Shown here in pieces: positions 22,190-32,689 of a stretch of 64,000 nucleotides of DNA (its first letter is position 1; each line of letters opens with the position of its first letter). The position numbers and the translations under genes are program-made. The stretch comes from Gastrodia elata (taxonomy: Eukaryota; Streptophyta; Magnoliopsida; Asparagales; Orchidaceae), in contig CM028679.1 in the NCBI GenBank assembly GCA_016760335.1, positions 40,726,593 to 40,790,592 of the forward strand, given 5' to 3'. Under the pieces are notes generated by a model that searched no databases, was not told the DNA's origin, and was given only the letters and a program-made list of their open reading frames with translations.

Positions 22190-22664
22190 AAAATTATACG
22201 TACTCATAAAAGTAACATATTGATTTCATGTGTTAAGCTTTCTTAGGAGTGAAAATTAACTATTTCATTTACAGGAAAGTTACTCTTAGTGAGGTTAGTC
22301 AATCCCAATTGATTGATTGATCGTCTTTTTAATTTAAGCACATTAAATAATATTTTGTTATTTTTTGTATTTGAGACTATAAATATTGGATTATGCTTAC
22401 ATTTTTAACATTCTTTATTATTTTTAAAATTGATGATATTTTATTGAAGATAGCTCTATGTAAATACTTTGATATTGTTTTTGTACTTTAGAACTATTAT
22501 TTTAATTATGTTGAAATTTAATTACTCGATTAATATTTATTTTTTCTCGACTTTAATTTTGGAGATGCTATACATGCTATAGTTAGTATCAGAGCAATGT
22601 TATGAAAATTTATGTAATAAGAGAATCAAGCCAATACATTTGAATCTAGGGAGCAGGTAAATCC
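22190..22664 (+). mobile_element. 3' end of an unidentified LTR plus iMet-type primer binding site
   Basis: The sequence ttagtatcagagc at 22583-22595 is one base from the usual tggtatcagagc primer binding site complementary to initiator tRNA-Met. It marks an LTR 3' end at about 22580. About 70 bp of leader follows before the copia LTR at 22665 cuts it. The LTR family is not clear. Confidence 0.5.
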
Positions 22665-23371
22665 TGTTAGAGCACATGCAGAAGCGATATAGACGGGTTA
22701 TCGTTGATGGTTACAAGCAATAAACAAAATATCTAAGCACAAAAGAGAATAACACCACAACACAATCACAATATAAAGCACAAACAATCAAAAACATAAA
22801 ATTTTATGTGGAAAACTTGATGAGAAGAAAAAATCATGGAGCCACATCACACTGAAAAATTCACTATGAATTAGATGATTACAGAGTTACAGAGAGCTTC
22901 ACCTTCACATGAATAAGAAGGATCATCCACTTACACAGCCTCCTGATCAATTTCTTCTCCTCCAAGAATTTCCAGCTCTCATTCTAGGTTGAAAAGAGAC
23001 CGACAACAGCCACAACCTGGTTTAGGGTTATTTTTGCCTTTTACACACTTAGAAAATATTCCCACATATTCCCTTATATACCAATACTTTATTTGGACCA
23101 CAAAAGACCTAAAATTCCCCTATAAATGCTTAGGGTAGCGCCTAGATCCAGAGCAGATTTCCAGCAAGCACTACGACACACTGTAATTCTCGAGTCTCAA
23201 ACCACGGGGCACCACGGAGTGCTATGGTGCCTAGGCTCGAACTGCAATTTTCTAGAGCATGCTACAACTCCTAGACGGTGCACCACAATGCCTAGCCTTC
23301 AACATCAAATTCTGCCAAGCGCACCAGGGTGTGCTGCAGCGCCCGAACTTCCCTTGACTTATTCTATAACA
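22665..23371 (-). mobile_element. 3' LTR of a Ty1/copia element (Tork-like), 707 bp
   Basis: On the minus strand it starts TGTTATAGAATAAG and ends GCTCTAACA. Its 3' half (plus-strand 22690-22900) reads, reversed, as the same tract found in the copia solo LTR at 41740-41900 (ggctccrtgattttt, then fttgtgtttggatgattgt-type sequence). Copia RNase H and RT follow upstream on the same strand, as expected for a 3' LTR. Degenerate GC words lie at 23126-23350. Confidence 0.7.
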
Positions 23372-24911
23372 CCCCAGGTCCTTCCGGAAGCCCCCCGGAT
23401 CTCCATTAGTACCTCCACGATAATCTAAATGGTCTTCATATCCCAAAAATCTCCCACTTGGAGACCCATTGGAATCATTCCTTATTCAACCTTGAATATG
23501 CATTATTTTCTTATATTCTTGTCAAGAATGTGGTGTGGCTCACCACTGCTCTCTCATCTCATGTTGAGGCTAATTGAAGCAAAACATAACTTCAATTTCT
23601 CTACTGTTATAGCTCTTATGAATATATCAATAGGATTTTTTGAAGTGTGGATCTTCTTTAATCCTAGTTGACCTTCTTCCAAGAGTGTCATGATGAAATG
23701 GTACGGAAGCTGTATACGCTTCGTCCTGGCATAAAATGTAGCATTATTTGCAAGGTGAATATTGCTCATATTATCGCTATAAAGTTTTACATCTTTCTCC
23801 TCCTTGCCCAATTCTATCATAAATATTTTCAACCATATTATCTCCTTACTCGACTCAGTGATGGCGACGTACTTAGCCTTCATGGTGGATAGAGCAACAA
23901 TATTCTGTAGCCTAGAGATCCAGCTCACCACTGCACTTTCTAATGTAAACATATATCTGATAGTACTCCTCCGGTTATCAACATTTCTTATAAGGTCTGA
24001 ATCTACAAAGCCTTATAGAGCAATATCAGACCTACCAAAGTAAAGTACTTTGTCTGATGTTCCCTTCAAATACCTCAAAATTCTCTTAACCATGTTCCAG
24101 TGGTGCTCCTTGGATTTTCCAAGAATCTGCTAACCACTCCCATTGCATGTGTAATATTTGGTCTCATGCAGATCATCGCATACATCAAGCTCCCAACCCT
24201 TGAAGTATAAGGAACTTTCTGCATGTGTTCCTTATCCTCTTCAATCTTCGGTATTCAATCTTTTGATAGGCTAAAATGACTTAATATGGGAATGCTCGCT
24301 GCTTTTTCTTCACTCATGTTGAATCTGTTCAGCACATTTGCAACATATTCCTTATAAGACAACTTCATAATTTCTTTTACTTCTCTCCCTGTAGATTCTC
24401 ATTTTAAGAATTTGCTTGACCGGTGCCAAGTCCTTCATATTAAATTTCCTTGATATTTGCTTCTTCAACAACTTAATCTCCTTTATATATGATCTTACAA
24501 TCAACTTATCATCCACATACAGCAAAAGAATGATATAAGAGGGCTTACAATGTCTCATATAACAACAGTAACCCGCCTGACATCTTTTATACTTAGTTTT
24601 TGATATAAATTTATTGAACCTCATGTACCATTGCCTAGATGCCTATTTTAAGATATAGAGGCTCTTCTTAAGCTTGCACACAGGCTCTGTTTTACCTTTT
24701 TTTAAGCCTTGTACCTCTATGGTTGCTGCATGTACACTTCCTCTTCTAGCTCTTTGTGAAGAAACATAATCTTTTCATCCATTTGCTCCAAGTGCAAATA
24801 TTCATCTATAATGATATTCAGCACTACCATGATGGTAATCATCTTCATAACTAGAGCAAATATCTCATTGTAGTCAGCTCCATGCCATTATTGAAAGCCC
24901 TTTATTATAAG

Positions 24912-27249
24912 TGATAACTCCAAGATTTATAGTAAAATATGTTAATAAAAATAAATACTTTTCAGTTTAAAATTATATATTTTAGTATGCTTTCGCTTCT
25001 TTTCAGGATAAAATATGAGCAAATTAAAATGACTTAAATATGCAATTCTGGGAGAAAACCGCCATGGCGCCCCCCAGCGCGCCACGGCGTGCCCTAGCGG
25101 CATGAGAGCGGCTTGCAGAACCTGGAACAATTCTGCAATTCTGGAAGGAACCCGTTGTAGCGTGCCCCAGTGCGCCAAGGTGACATTTGTGGAGCTTAGG
25201 CAGAGGAAACAAAATTTAATTGAGCCGCCACAGCGCGCTCTAGCGGACCAAATTCGAAACTCGATTGCTACATCGCACCGCGATGGAATGAATATTAGCA
25301 TAAAATTTATTTAATCCTCCATAACGCACTGCAGTGGGGGGCCGATTCAAAATTGAGGTGCTACATCGCGCCGCAGCGCGTTACAGCGCCCGCCACATTT
25401 TCTGCCAGAAATAAGCATTCAAGGCAACATAGGGAAGGCCAACAAATTTAATTCTTCCCTTTCCCATAACAGAAATTAATAGCAAATAAATTTAAACTTC
25501 TCATTTTTAAGGATGAAAGAATAATTCATAAAGAAACAAATTAAAATATGAAGAAGATGAAAGAGATGGTTGCATTAAAAGCTGATGAAACTTCCAAAGA
25601 TTATAAAAGCATGGATTTAAGATAACATGGGGAAGGTCACAAATTAAAACCATTTTATTTTCCCAACTATATTAACTCCAAAACTCAATTAATATTGGTA
25701 TTTTCAAGAGGCATAACAGAATAAATCAAAAGGGCAAGCCATTAAGAAGAAGGAGTTGGAGGGTTGGACAGCAAATTTTTCCAAGGGGCTTGGGGATGTG
25801 ATATAAAAGGAAGAAAGAAAGACTAAAAAAGCCTTCCCCTCTTTGACATTCACTATTCTTAAATCAAAATCTGTTATAAGAGAAAAGGAAGCAGATATCT
25901 CCAAGGAAACGGGAAGAGAACCATTGCTAGAAGAAAGAAGGGAAGACTACGACTTAAGGAACTCGAAGGAAAAAAAGAGAAGAAGGCCAAGGAAGATCCA
26001 GAGAACGCCATTAAAGGGCTATTCTTAGTATTCTCCTTGACTCTTCTTGTTGATTTCTTTTTAGTTGAACTATGCAAAGGTTCAATTGCTTATATGTATT
26101 TGCCTTGTTTTTTACTATAATGGAAAGCTAAATCATTCTTGGGGAGGATTGGGCCTTCATCATGTAAGAGTAAAGGGACAAAAAAAGGTGTTTGTATGAA
26201 TTTTCATTAATGAATTAAAATCTTTTCATTTTATGTTTAAGATATATTATTGTTATGCATACTGTGAAAATATTAAGGATATTTTGTTTAATAAATATAA
26301 TGTAACGAAATAATGCTAAATCAATCAACAATTCAAGCCTAAAGGGAATGCACATAAAGGTCTTAACCATGAACACATATTTGATAAGCGAGGATTCTCC
26401 GTGTAAAACACCTTAGGATTGAATGAGAGGTTGACTTAGCAACAATAATTTATCTTGTGCTCCATAACTTGCTAATTGGCATAAAGCTAGGTATGTGTGC
26501 ATTAGTGCTTAGACCCCAGTGACAAGCTCTTGAGCCTAATTGCATCATACCTTGAGCTCAGTCGAGAGATCGACGCATATGAGCCAAGAGCCACCAACCG
26601 TGCTCCGTGGCTCAGCAGATGTTGAAGGAGGAAGAGGATTAATCGAGGGCTCTTGGATGATGTGACATAATCCATGAGGCTCAGTTAATCACTTCCTTAG
26701 CTAAACTGTGATGTAGCACGTGATGCTTGTTGGTGGAAATCAAGCTCGTATGATTGCGAACAATTAAGAGAATATTTTGATAACGTAGATGTAGGAAAAT
26801 CTTAATCAAGTAAATGCGATCATATGAGAGTCTGTGTGCTAAGGTCAAACTAATATGTGTTCATCTTGTGCACTAGACTTGAGTTAGTCAGAATTAGAGG
26901 ACCAATCTAAGGAACACTAATGTCACTTGATTCTAATGCGCATGTAAATAATTTCATTAAAAGTTAATTGAATTTGAGTATTAACACCTATCCCTCAACA
27001 ATTACATGATGGAACCTCAACTCTCCCCTCTTTATCATATAGTATCTTAATTTAAGATCTTTGTATTATTGAATAGAAGCCATTAAAAAACTAAATTGAC
27101 ATTGTTTAAACATTCTTAAAAGTAGATACACCTTAGTACCAAAATACACCATTTTCTGAGGATGATAAATCTTAGAACTTACCTTCTACTTATTACTTTA
27201 GACCACGTATACTTGTGTGTAAGCACAGACACGAATCCTATGTCTGTCA
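24912..27249 (+). mobile_element. Solo LTR, 2,338 bp, Athila/Tat-like, inserted in copia RT
   Basis: Starts TGATAACTCC and ends TCTGTCA, with ATAAG on both sides (24907-24911, 27250-27254). The duplicated bases interrupt the copia RT reading, so the borders are exact. Its last 250 bp resemble the LTR end at 21192 that is followed by an Athila-type primer site, and also the LTR ending at 58579. There is no internal coding region. The first part holds an array of GC words (25060-25400). Confidence 0.8.
25060..25400 (+). repeat. Array of degenerate GC-rich words in LTR
   Basis: Seven or more clusters of words such as cagcgcgccacggcg, gccacagcgcgctctagcgg and gccgcagcgcgttacagcg, spaced by about 30-60 bp of AT-richer sequence. 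Similar arrays lie at 23126-23350, 41090-41470 and 56470-57075. Confidence 0.75.
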
Positions 27250-27539
27250 ATAAGCCTCACCTTGTAGCATTTGCTCCCATCCAATTCTTTTTTTAGTCGA
27301 TAAACTCCCTTTCTTTAAAGGGCCATCTTTTCAGCTGGTAGTGCTACCAACTCCCATATCCCATTTAACATGAGTGATGTCAATTCGTCATTCATGACAG
27401 CCTCCCACTTCATATAATCATCCACTTAAACAACTTTTTAAGGCCTTCTAGTTCACTACCTTCCATTAGTAACAGATAAAACAAAGAAAGAGAGTTCCTT
27501 TATGGCAGCCTAGTGACTCTTGTGGATCTCCACAATATG

Positions 27540-30500
27540 TGTAACAACCCTACCTGTTATTATGGCCAAATTCAGATTAATCAAGATAAACAAAGCTTTG
27601 GTTTTGATTTCATTAGACTCAATGAGTTCATTTAAAACTAACCCTAGAAATTTGAAATCAATCAAAGCTCATTCGAGCATGTTAGTATTTTTGCTTATTT
27701 TTTGATCCTGAAAAAATAGTAAATTAATGTGATCTCCAAATTAAAAACTGATTTTATTTTTGAGTTCTTCATGCCCTAATGAACTAAGGGTGAATTTTTG
27801 GAAAATTTTGGAGCTTATTTGGTTCTAAATTGGATTTAAAATTTATTTGAATTATTATTTAATTAATTAAAGGAATTTTTATTAATTAAAGTAATTAAAT
27901 ATTATTTATATATATATGAGATTTGTTGTCGAGACCGCAACAGATCTACTGTGGGGTCCCGACAGCGGCGCTTCAATCCACGCCAATGGATGCATTAGCA
28001 CGCATCCTAGCGCACTTCGTCCAACGGCATGATCTATCCCATGGCGTGATCTAATCCTAGGCATCGGATCAATCGAGCGTATTCGACGGTTACCATATAA
28101 TATGCGAGTTATCGGTTAAGTAGCGCATCACAGCCTTCTAATCCCGATGGATCTGCGATCATACGGCTCCCAGCGTTCCGAGCAATGTGGACCTTCGTCT
28201 ACCTCTTGCCCATTCTGGTATCTGGTCCCCCCCCGACAACCCGACCTCAGCCCCATGGCAGTATGAGAATTGCACCAATCTTCCCATTTTACCCTCCAGC
28301 GTGATGTCTTGTCGGCTGCCATCTCATCGAATTGCCCCCGACCATTTAATCCACCCCATTGCTTTGGGCTGAGCCATACCTTAGTTCCCAAGCTTTAGAA
28401 TCCACCCTTGGAGCCTCCCTCTAGCTATAAATAGCCTTCCCTCAACTCTGTGAGCTCCTTTGCTCCCTTGAATTTCCATGGATTCCTTCTTCTTCCCTGT
28501 TAATCCCATTGGAGGTGCTTGTTATTCCCAGTGATTTCAGTGCTATGAATCGCTGATAGTGGGTGTGTGTCTAGAGTTTAAACCCCCTATTAGCTGCTGC
28601 GATCATCTGGAGACCTTAGCCACCTTCAATTGCTCCTAGCTGTGTTTGCAACCTCTATTCAAGGTACGTCTTCTTCCCACTAAGCTGTGTAAGCTCAGCC
28701 TGTCGATTTAAGCTTGTACTTATTGCCTCTGGATGTTGTTTAACTTCCTTAGCCTCCTCGAAATCTAACCTGATTGCTCCCAGGGTCTACTTTAGCTCCG
28801 ATCGATCGTATCGATGGATCGAGCTAGCAGCCGAACCACGGCTGAGTCCAAGTGAGAACCCGGCTATCGGCTGCACCCCAGTTCGCAAAAACTTGGGGGT
28901 TTGACTCGCCTCACCTCACCGATGGCGAACCGTATATCCTTAGTAGGATAAGTACCTTGGATTCAGGATTTGAACCCCAAGTATGGAGTTTAAGTCCATA
29001 ATCTCTAATCTTGATTAGCATGATCAAGATTTAGGGTTGAGTGATTTAAATATATTAAATTAAGTCATTAAATTATTTACTTTAATCTTTTACAATTGTC
29101 ATTGATTATGAATTAGAACTTGTTAAGTTCTAATATTAATATTAAGATCGTGAATTTGGGATTCTACTCGATTGCTAATTATTGGAGATCCTAAACTTAT
29201 ATTTTTCTCATAATAATTAGACTAAATTAAATTAGATAACAATAGATATCACATAAGTTTTGTTGAGTCTCTTATTTATTTTCACTTTTATTGCTTTGCG
29301 CACCTTGTATATTGAGCCTTCTTCCTTAGACATAAAATGTGAACTTAGGATATTGATGATGTATCCTAAGTTAGTATTTGAAAAGCATAAGTATTTATTA
29401 TTTAGTTCATTTAGTACATTCAATTTAGTAGAGTGTGTCCTAGCTTAGTCTGCCTCTTCAGTTCTAATTTTGTTATAGAATAGACTCAGACCTAGCTATG
29501 TGCTTGGCTAGAATGGATACATGTCTTATTATATAAGTTTAACTCGGACCTAGCTCTGATGATGTCTAGGATGGATACATGTTGAACTTTTTGTTCAATG
29601 GTCCTGTATGACCTATTTCTATTATGACAGTACTATATTTAGATATTCTTTTACTGCATTTCAGTTTCAGTACTTTGGTTTGCTTTGCCACATGCTCCAG
29701 TGGCTTTACTTTTATTTTATTTCAACACTTTGGCTTTCATTGCCAAATACTTCAGTGGCTTTTACTTACTAGTTCTGCATACTTATATATTTATTCATGT
29801 TCAGTACTTATTAAGCATTGGCATGTTTAGGATGTTAGTTTTATATACTTACTTCAGCATGTTTCAATACAGCTTTTTGTTATGAAATCAATATGTATTC
29901 ATGTGATCGTAAGCATGTTAGGATGAGTTTGACTTTCAGTACTTTGTAGTTATTTATACATTTTAGCCTTACTTTGTTCAGCTTCATGTTTAGTATGTAT
30001 TTTGCATACTTTGTTATTTAGTTATAAATATGTTATTTGTAACTATCCTGTTCCTTGTAGCTTATTGCACCTTAAACTACTTGCATGCTTAAAGTAATCA
30101 TGTGATATCTTTAACTGTACAGTTCACTTAATCAGCCTAAAATGTACTTAGATAATTTGTCTAACTATAACCCTTTTCTTTTGTTGGCAGGGGCCCTGGC
30201 ATTTGTGATGCCGATAAATATCAGATTTGGAGCTGTTCATTGGTGGTTCTCTAGAAGAGGAGCTTGGATAGGAGGAGGATCTTCCTGTTGCTGCTTAGTT
30301 AGTTTTCATTTTTCTGCTGTGAGGATGAGAGCTCTTTCCTTTAAATTTTTAGTTTGTAAAAATAATCTGGATGTATTTACTTTCTGCACTTTGAGCTGAG
30401 TTACTATTGCAGTTACTTTTTCTATACTATGCTGTGATGTGGATGTTATGTTCTCTTTGTTTTCTGCTTTCACTACTTTGATATGTTGATGCATATTTTC

Positions 30501-30650
30501 AATTTCAGGTGACAAGTCTTCTGCTTAAGGCAGGTTGGGTTATACCTAACTCTACTTGAGTTGGGGATTTTCCATAGTTGGAGCACCGTACTCCTCATAA
30601 TTATGTTAATATTAGTATTTGCGTGGTTGCGGAGATTGCGGAGCTCTACA
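27540..30650 (+). mobile_element. 5' LTR of a Tekay-like gypsy element, 3,111 bp (internally deleted)
   Basis: Starts TGTAACAACC inside the copia element and ends GCTCTACA just before the primer binding site. Compared with the 3' LTR (36075) it lacks about 1.68 kb at position 28921: the 3' LTR holds 37373-39056 there. Adding this back gives about 4.8 kb, the length of the solo LTR at 13856. It contains a GC-rich island (27950-28900) with a TATA box. The small ORFs (28128-28391 and others) are not supported as genes. Confidence 0.85.
28426..28434 (+). promoter_or_regulatory. TATA box (TATAAATAG) of the Tekay-like LTR
   Basis: TATAAATAG is followed by ccttccctcaac and a pyrimidine-rich leader. 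The same block is kept at 36890-36898 in the 3' LTR. It marks the likely U3 promoter. Confidence 0.7.
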
Positions 30651-30652
30651 AT

Positions 30653-30664
30653 TGGTATCAGAGA
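30653..30664 (+). other. Primer binding site, initiator tRNA-Met
   Basis: tggtatcagaga lies two bases after the LTR end. It is 11 of 12 bases of the usual plant iMet primer site tggtatcagagc. Confidence 0.85.
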
Positions 30665-30899
30665 ATACCATAAGGTATCAGAATGGGATTTGTGATTCCT
30701 TTCTACCTAATGGATCGTTCTTCTGAAGTACAAATATCAAGATATAACATCTATAACATAATACCATCAATAACTCCTTGAAAAATGTAGAATGAAAATA
30801 CTAGAAGCTTTAGTCACCTCTAGTTTAACTGAAAATCAATAAATTATTTTAATAGGGTAAAAATGAATACTAAGGATTCCGACTTGAATTATTATCTCC

Positions 30900-31268
30900 A
30901 TATCTTTTAGTTAGCTTGGAACTATAACTTCAAGTGGAGACAAAAGAGTAAATGGCAAATCAATGGAGTTTCAGTACAAGGAGTCCAAGTCTTGGACAAA
31001 CTTCTTCACCAATCAGCATACCGAGGGCTTGACTTCTCAATCTATGCAAAGGAGCTGTTGAGCCGAGTGGAATCAGTCTTAAAGCACATAGAGTGTCCAA
31101 AGTCCATCTGCAATGACATTGTGACATATCAAATGTTGGACTATGCAGGAAAATGGTGGTTCAATACCATTAGGAAGTTCGAAAGGAAATGTAAGAGAAA
31201 GCATTAGGAAACGACCTTTGAGAATTTTCATTTTGCATGTAGTGCTGAGTATATTAAGGGTATTTGAG
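30900..31268 (+). pseudogene. Upstream capsid-like ORF (copy B)
   Basis: One frame reads across 30880-31268 with few stops: GVSVQGVQVLDKLL, YAKELLSRVESVLKHIECP, then YAGKWWFNTIRKF, a TAG at 31204, then TTFENFHFACSAEYI and a stop. It aligns with copy A (460) and copy C (55140) residue by residue at G-V-x-V-L-D-x-L-L, A-K-E, I-x-C-P, A-x-x-W-W and T-F/Y-E-x-F. It precedes the true gag by about 185 bp of T-rich, intron-like sequence. The open part (30992-31207) starts with Leu, not Met. Function unknown; the layout is capsid-like. Confidence 0.6.
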
Positions 31269-31451
31269 TATTAATTAGCATGATTGTCACTTCTTGTTAC
31301 TTTATTGATTCTGGTAGTGTTATGATTTTTGGCATTTTCTAAATCTTATGTAAGCCTTCATTTTCAAAGTAATGAGAATTTTTGGCATCTATTCAAGCTC
31401 GAATTATTGTCATTCTTAAAAGAATTCTGAAATTTATATTGCTTGATCAGA

Positions 31452-32623
31452 ATGAATTCTGGATCTCCTCCTGCGGCTACGCCCATTAAGAATGCCATCG
31501 CTCCAAGTAGTCCTTCCAACGAACTAACCCACCTTAGAGGAATGGTGGCGGCCATGTTGGAAAACCAAGCTCAACAAGCTCTGGTTATGCAGAAATTGAT
31601 TGCCAATCGTTCAGTACCAATTGCTACTAGTGATCCTACTATTTCTATTTAGCAAAACCTTTTTCCTTCCCATCACTTTGTCAATGGTCTTCTTCATAAC
31701 TTTCTAAGGCTAAGACCTTCCAATTTCAGTGGGAACCTATCCCCAATGGATACAGCTACTGGTTGAAAACAGTCGAGAAGGATTTAATTAGCTTAAAAAT
31801 CTCTAATTTTGAAGCCGTCTGTCTCACAGTGCATCTGTTCCATGCTGAATTTATGGAAGCATTCAAAGCTGAGTTTATTCCTCCATCAGCATATAACATT
31901 ATAGCATACACGATCTTAAGGTTGACACAAGGAAGCCTCTCTGTTTCTGATTACGAAAGAGAATTTTATAGGTTAATTCACTTCATTGCATAATTAATCT
32001 AATATGAATCAGCAAAGTGCCACCGTTTCCTCAGTTGACTGTGAGATTCATTAAAGAATCTTATCATCCCACTCCGTTTGACTAGTTTCTTTGAATTGGT
32101 GAAGATAGCAAAGGTGCTTGAGCACCATCATTCTGAGAGGGATCATAAGCATAAGATTCAGTCAGTTCCCCACCGTCATGAAGCTTTTAAAAGGCATAGA
32201 CCTTAATATGCAAAGGTCTATCAGATTGAAGCTACACTATCTGCTGAACCATTTCAAGGCTGTAACCGACCTTATCCCTATGGTAAGTGTTATCACTTTG
32301 GCCATAAGTGCTACACATGTGAACATCAAGGCCATTTATTCTATCACAGCACGTACACAAAAATAGTGGATGGAGTTCAAATTAAGCAGTCACAGAAAAA
32401 TCAAGTTTTCAGAGTGACTCCGTTAAATAAAAGGGAGCCCAGTTTGGCAATTATGCCAACCCCTGTGTCTGAAGCTGCTCAGGAGAAACCTTATGCTCCA
32501 AAGTTTCAGAAGAATCCCAGGAAGCATGTGTACAATTATTATGTTAGTCCTGCTCGAGTATATGCCTTAACACCTTTTGAGGCTACAAAAGATAACAATG
32601 TGATTTCAGGTATATATTTATGA
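31452..32623 (+). pseudogene. gag of the plus-strand Tekay-like element, broken
   Basis: Starts MNSGSPPAATPIK (copy A starts MNPR, copy C MNTR). The linker NFSGNLSPMDTA leads into the capsid: LTVHLFHAEF, EAFKAEFIPPSAYN and LTQGSLSVSDYEREFYRLIHF. Part of the capsid is missing between about 31845 and 31850, including the W-W motif. The zinc knuckle region near 32280-32345 is decayed (CYHFGHKCYTCEHQGH-like in mixed frames). The C-terminal linker ends ARVYALTPFEA at about 32580, a block usually found just before protease in chromoviruses. Several stops and shifts. Confidence 0.85.
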
Positions 32624-32689
32624 ACCTCTTCTTTTAAATTGCATTTCTGCACTTTAAATATTGAAATTTGTTAGCACAAGTCATATGAA

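Larger units (their letters stand above)
23372..27539 (-). pseudogene. Ty1/copia pol (RT and RNase H), Tork-like, interrupted
   Basis: On the minus strand RNase H reads from 23952: AVVSWISRLQNIVALST, YVAITESSKEIIWL, LYSDNMSNIHLANN, FHSRTK-like FYARTKRIQLPYHF and HTSKNPIDIF. RT lies at 24352-24906 with the intact active-site string YVDDKLIV, MKDLAPVKQILKMRI and YNEIFALVMKM. The RT N-terminus lies at 27250-27440 (WEAVMNDELTSL, NGIWELVALP). A solo LTR (24912-27249) separates YKVRLI from KGFQ within RT. A PPT-like caagtgggagatt lies at about 23448. Integrase and gag would lie to the right but are cut off by the Tekay element at 27540. Stops occur in each part. Confidence 0.9.
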
